From assembly GCA_031284645.1 (NCBI GenBank), contig JAITXS010000165.1:1-7750 (forward strand): a stretch of DNA of 7,750 bases, read 5' to 3'. Source of the DNA: Spirochaetaceae bacterium (GTDB lineage: Bacteria; Spirochaetota; Spirochaetia; Treponematales; Breznakiellaceae). The notes under the pieces are model-generated. The model was not told the origin of the DNA, ran no database searches, and saw only the letters and a program-made list of their open reading frames with translations. Shown here in pieces: positions 5,767 to 7,750 of this stretch. Position 1 is the stretch's first letter. Every line of letters begins with the position of its first letter. The position numbers and the translations under genes are program-made.

Positions 5767-6045
5767 TTATTTTCTGCCTAATGTTTTTTCAAAACGCTTT
5801 TTTGCGTTTTCATGGGTCACGACATTAGCATTTTTTATATCAAGTTCGCTAAAACTCAATAATTTTGCCAAATTTATGGCGTTTAATGTCTTTTGATAAC
5901 TATCAATATCTATAATTACCGCCTTTGCCTCACCGTTTTGTGTTATTATTATAGGAGATTTTGTTTCCCTCACGTTCCTGACAACTTCTGTGGTATGGGC
6001 CTTTACATAAGAAATTGGCTTAATATCCCGAACTAAATCTATCAT
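5767..6045 (-). CDS. Phd/YefM-family antitoxin
   Basis: The 92-residue protein has an N-terminal Phd/YefM DNA-binding domain: I-K-P-I-S-Y-V-K-A-H, then P-I-I-I-T-Q-N-G-E-A-K-A-V-I-I (31-45) and D-x-D-S-Y. The C-terminal half is charged and helical, as expected for the toxin-binding tail. An upstream in-frame ATG at 6075 would add 10 residues but lies inside the operator and upstream of the likely transcription start. The ATG at 6045 follows an AGAGGT ribosome site by 5 bases and begins M-I-D-L, fitting the family. The pair probably represses its own promoter. Confidence 0.87.
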   Translation of the reverse strand: MIDLVRDIKPISYVKAHTTEVVRNVRETKSPIIITQNGEAKAVIIDIDSYQKTLNAINLAKLLSFSELDIKNANVVTHENAKKRFEKTLGRK

Positions 6046-6055
6046 AATATACCTC

Positions 6056-6075
6056 TTGTACTCAATATAGTACAA
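6056..6075. promoter_or_regulatory. Palindromic operator over the -10 box
   Basis: TTGTACT (6056-6062) and AGTACAA (6069-6075) form a perfect 7-bp inverted repeat with a 6-base centre that covers the -10 box. YefM-type antitoxins are known to bind palindromes with a TGTACA core. A second complete TGTACA lies at 6110-6115, just upstream of the promoter, and may be an auxiliary site. Autoregulation is inferred from position and motif. Confidence 0.6.
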
Positions 6076-6092
6076 TATTTTGATTAAGTCAA
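6064..6092 (-). promoter_or_regulatory. Promoter of the toxin-antitoxin operon
   Basis: On the - strand, TTGACT (6087-6092) and TATATT (6064-6069) are 17 bases apart. Transcription should start near 6057, a few bases before the AGAGGT ribosome site (6051-6056). Confidence 0.7.
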
Positions 6093-6207
6093 TATTTTAT
6101 ACGAATTTTTGTACAATAGACCTGGTTTTAATAACTATCTAAATGCGTCTGTTATAGATTACGATACCACAAATCAAAGTCATGTACTGCATGGAGGTCG
6201 ATTTTTT

Positions 6208-6297
6208 TTAAGTGTCTTCTTCCCCGGCAGGGCGAATGTACCCTCTGCCGCCGACATCTATTCCGCCCATTAGTCTATTGTCGAATGCTTGGATTTT
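6208..6297 (-). pseudogene. Possible gene remnant (C-terminal fragment)
   Basis: An open frame of 29 codons runs from a TGA (6298-6300) to a TAA (6208-6210). It reads K-I-Q-A-F-D-N-R-L-M-G-G-I-D-V-G-G then R-G-Y-I-R-P-A-G-E-E-D-T. It is clearly richer in G and C than the toxin-antitoxin and acyltransferase genes on either side and looks like the end of a native protein. The R-L-M-G-G-I-D-V-G part loosely recalls the C-terminal ends of some beta-helix proteins, but I do not recognise the family. The Met codon at 6270 could start a 20-residue peptide, but no ribosome site is seen. I see no feature in the neighbouring 6120-6200 stretch. Confidence 0.35.
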
Positions 6298-6334
6298 TCA
6301 ACAGATTCGTTATATGCAGTTGGGGCGTATACTG

Positions 6335-6862
6335 TTATTTTTTATTTTCTTCTTTAAATTTTTCTATCAATTTATAATTAGCTTCTATAATTCTTTCAGG
6401 ATTTATCATATTAGAATTAAAAACAAAATCATAGTTAGCATCTTTATTCTTAAATTTATTCACGCCATATACTATACTGTTAGCAGGTATATCTTTTGTA
6501 ACTATTGCCCCAGCCGCTACAACAGAATTTTCACCAATTATTATTGGCCCTAATACTTTTGCTCCATCTGCAATTATCACATTTTTACATATTATCGGGG
6601 TACCAACATTTTCCCATTCACTATTGTTTTTATTAAATTTCATATTCGATCCAATAGTTACATTTTGAAAAATTACTGCATTTTCACATATTTTTGCTGC
6701 TATGATTGTACAACCGCGAGCATGATGAGCAAATAAAACGCTTTTGTCTATTTCAGTACAATTAATTTCGCAGCAATATAATTTTTCCAATAAATTTTTT
6801 GATAGTTTTTTGAATATTTTATTTTTTGAAAAACAATTTATTTTTACTAAATTATTAAACAT
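6335..6862 (-). CDS. Hexapeptide-repeat acyltransferase, serine acetyltransferase-like
   Basis: The 175-residue protein has a short helical N-terminus (about 1-38), then a left-handed beta-helix of hexapeptide repeats (about 42-135): H-H-A-R-G-C-T-I (46-53), I-F-Q-N-V-T-I-G-S (64-72), G-A-K-V-L-G-P-I-I-I-G (100-110) and G-A-I-V-T-K-D-I-P-A-N-S-I-V-Y-G (118-133). The order matches the C-terminal half of CysE, and H47 lines up with the catalytic His of the DHGTG motif, so transfer of an acetyl group from acetyl-CoA is likely. It is shorter than true CysE (about 270 residues) and lacks the long helical N-terminal domain. Proteins of this size often modify sugars or surface polysaccharides, so O-serine acetylation is not assured. 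It is strongly AT-rich and has its own promoter and leader. Confidence 0.8.
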   Translation of the reverse strand: MFNNLVKINCFSKNKIFKKLSKNLLEKLYCCEINCTEIDKSVLFAHHARGCTIIAAKICENAVIFQNVTIGSNMKFNKNNSEWENVGTPIICKNVIIADGAKVLGPIIIGENSVVAAGAIVTKDIPANSIVYGVNKFKNKDANYDFVFNSNMINPERIIEANYKLIEKFKEENKK

Positions 6863-6872
6863 ATTGATTTTA

Positions 6873-6899
6873 CTTCCAATTAGTGGCGAAGCCGATTGG
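6873..6899 (-). promoter_or_regulatory. Leader hairpin overlapping the acyltransferase ribosome site
   Basis: On the - strand, CCAAT (6895-6899) pairs with ATTGG (6876-6880), and GGC (6891-6893) with GCC (6885-6887), around a TTC loop with small bulges. The ribosome site GGAAG (6873-6877) begins with the last two bases of the hairpin and lies 10 bases before the ATG at 6862. Pairing would partly hide it. Confidence 0.4.
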
Positions 6900-6939
6900 T
6901 ATAATAAACATTAACATTTGTGTCAGCGGTGTACCCCAT
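6880..6939 (-). CDS. Possible 19-residue leader peptide (uORF)
   Basis: ATG (6937-6939) to TAA (6880-6882) encodes M-G-Y-T-A-D-T-N-V-N-V-Y-Y-T-N-R-L-R-H. It starts about 10 bases into the predicted transcript after a weak AAGAAAG purine stretch and stops inside the leader hairpin. There is no run of cysteine or serine codons that would suggest amino-acid attenuation. A second frame through the same DNA (about 6871-6948, ending in a TAA at 6871-6873) is also open and hydrophobic, so the stretch may instead be a dispersed repeat or remnant. Confidence 0.22.
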   Translation of the reverse strand: MGYTADTNVNVYYTNRLRH

Positions 6940-6955
6940 TTGCTTTCTTGCTATT

Positions 6956-6984
6956 ATTATATTCATCTGTTTAAATTTCGTCAA
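6956..6984 (-). promoter_or_regulatory. Strong sigma-70-type promoter of the acyltransferase gene
   Basis: On the - strand, TTGACG (6979-6984) and a consensus TATAAT (6956-6961) are 17 bases apart. Predicted transcription from near 6949 leaves a leader of about 87 bases before the ATG at 6862. The -35 box overlaps the stop codon of the upstream remnant (6981-6983). Confidence 0.68.
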
Positions 6985-7145
6985 CGAGGTAATACAGAAG
7001 TGTCTGGTACGGTATCTTGTTCAACTATAACACCCGGAAATTGAACCAAGTCGGCGGCTTGTGACGAATTGATTATTGTGCCCTTCAATTCACTGCCTGA
7101 TAGTACAACATCCTCGATTCTGCCTATCCTTTGCAAAGTTTTAAT
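6981..7145 (-). pseudogene. Possible gene remnant overlapping the MATE 3' end
   Basis: A 55-codon frame runs from a TAA (7146-7148) to a TGA (6981-6983). It reads like true protein: R-I-G-R-I-E-D-V-V-L-S-G-S-E-L-K-G-T-I-I, later F-P-G-V-I-V-E-Q-D-T-V-P-D-T-S-V. There is no ATG or GTG and no ribosome site; a TTG at 7134-7136 is the only usable start. Its first 22 bases overlap the end of the MATE gene in another frame. I do not recognise the family. It is best read as the tail of a gene whose front was lost when the neighbouring genes arrived. Confidence 0.38.
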
Positions 7146-7750
7146 TTAGCAAGCCGTTTTAATTCAAACACCATAAAGAAAACCGACAGAATTAGCGACA
7201 GAATATCTCCTGATGGGGCTGCAAAAAATACACCGTTCAAACCAAATTTTTTAGGCAGTAACAACAGTATCGGAATATAAAACAGCAATTGTCGAGAGAG
7301 ACTTAATATTGTGCTTTGTATTGGTTTCCCTATGGCCTGAAAATATTGTGCCGTAAACATTTGAAACGCAATTACCGGAAAAAGCATAGTACTAACACGC
7401 AGACAGTGAATACTCATTTCTGTAAGTGCGTCTTCTTCTTTGTGGAAAAATGATATAAAAAGATTCGGAAAAATCTGTATCAATATCCACCCCAGTGTGA
7501 TAAATACTGTCCCTGCAATTACTTCCCATTTGTATGTTTTTATTACACGGTCATATTTTTTAGCTCCGTAATTGTAGCCGATTATAGGCTGCGACCCTTG
7601 CGTTATACCTTGCAGCGGCATAAAGAAAACGATCATAATGCTGTATACAATGCCCATAGCACTTACCGCAGTATCACCCCCGTAAGTATTCAGTGAATGA
7701 TTCTGTGCTATGCCAACAAGGCTCATTGCCAACTGCATTACAAAAGGCGC
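7124..7750 (-). CDS. MATE-family efflux transporter, C-terminal half (5' end outside window)
   Basis: The frame is open to the right edge and enters as A-P-F-V-M-Q-L-A, the first helix of the second six-helix bundle, so the Met at 7738 is internal. The 208 residues seen include the family signature Q-P-I-I-G-Y-N-Y-G-A (about 52-61), Q-Y-F-Q-A-I-G-K-P, then L-F-Y-I-P-I-L-L-L-L-P, F-G-L-N-G-V, and a charged end. This fits a MepA-like Na+- or H+-driven exporter of cationic drugs in the inner membrane; full proteins are about 450 residues. The C-terminus ends where family members usually end. Its composition is less AT-rich than that of the acyltransferase gene, so it may have a separate history. 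Confidence 0.9.
   Translation of the reverse strand, partial: APFVMQLAMSLVGIAQNHSLNTYGGDTAVSAMGIVYSIMIVFFMPLQGITQGSQPIIGYNYGAKKYDRVIKTYKWEVIAGTVFITLGWILIQIFPNLFISFFHKEEDALTEMSIHCLRVSTMLFPVIAFQMFTAQYFQAIGKPIQSTILSLSRQLLFYIPILLLLPKKFGLNGVFFAAPSGDILSLILSVFFMVFELKRLAKLKLCKG

Noticed and set aside
6046..6075. Upstream ATG for the antitoxin
   Set aside because: It sits within the operator and -10 box and would precede the likely transcription start. The ATG at 6045 has a strong ribosome site.
6181..6209. T8 run as an intrinsic terminator on the + strand
   Set aside because: The sequence before it offers only a 4-bp CATG self-match, and no + strand gene ends nearby.
6120..6335. Integron attC sites flanking single-gene cassettes
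   Set aside because: T. denticola carries a chromosomal integron, so I looked for paired RYYYAAC and GTTRRRY boxes. Near matches such as GTTATAT (6309-6315) break the consensus and have no proper partner; no integrase is in the window.
6212..6553. 113-codon + strand frame
   Set aside because: It is antisense to the acyltransferase gene; its Phe/Ile/Tyr-rich second half is what AT-rich antisense DNA gives.

Overview
The window reads as part of a spirochete chromosome, most likely Treponema. This is inferred from gene content and protein style: a bacterial V/A-type ATPase K and F subunit pair, a BatA/BatB pair, and a PD-(D/E)XK protein of a type familiar in spirochetes. The left two thirds (1-5270) has balanced base composition and densely packed genes. 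From about 5330 rightwards most genes are far richer in A and T and look like acquired accessory DNA. No rRNA, tRNA, CRISPR array or complete insertion sequence is visible.

Layout. 1-255 (+) is the C-terminal end of a nuclease-fold protein. 256-672 has no gene and holds a family of G-tract/C-tract hairpins with a 7-base period, filling much of the gap between two convergent genes. 673-2861 (-) is a batA-batB operon of two membrane-anchored von Willebrand A proteins. A divergent promoter region (2862-3022) separates it from a + strand operon at 3023-5270: V-ATPase subunits K and F, prephenate dehydrogenase (tyrA) and a rhomboid protease. Their junctions are a 1-nt gap and 8-nt and 4-nt overlaps, so the four are probably translated from one message.

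The accessory part (5430-7750) is entirely on the - strand. It has a Phd/YefM-RelE/ParE toxin-antitoxin operon with its own promoter and a palindromic operator on the -10 box; a small hexapeptide-repeat (serine-acetyltransferase-like) acyltransferase with a strong promoter and a structured leader; and the C-terminal half of a MATE-family exporter cut by the window edge. Two stretches between them (6208-6297 and 6981-7145) read as gene remnants.

The hunt found no confidently new multi-gene system. The most unusual signal is the heptad hairpin family at 259-678, whose outermost copies lie against the stop codons of both convergent genes. Next are the structured leader of the acyltransferase gene and the core operon that joins V-ATPase subunits to tyrA and a rhomboid protease.
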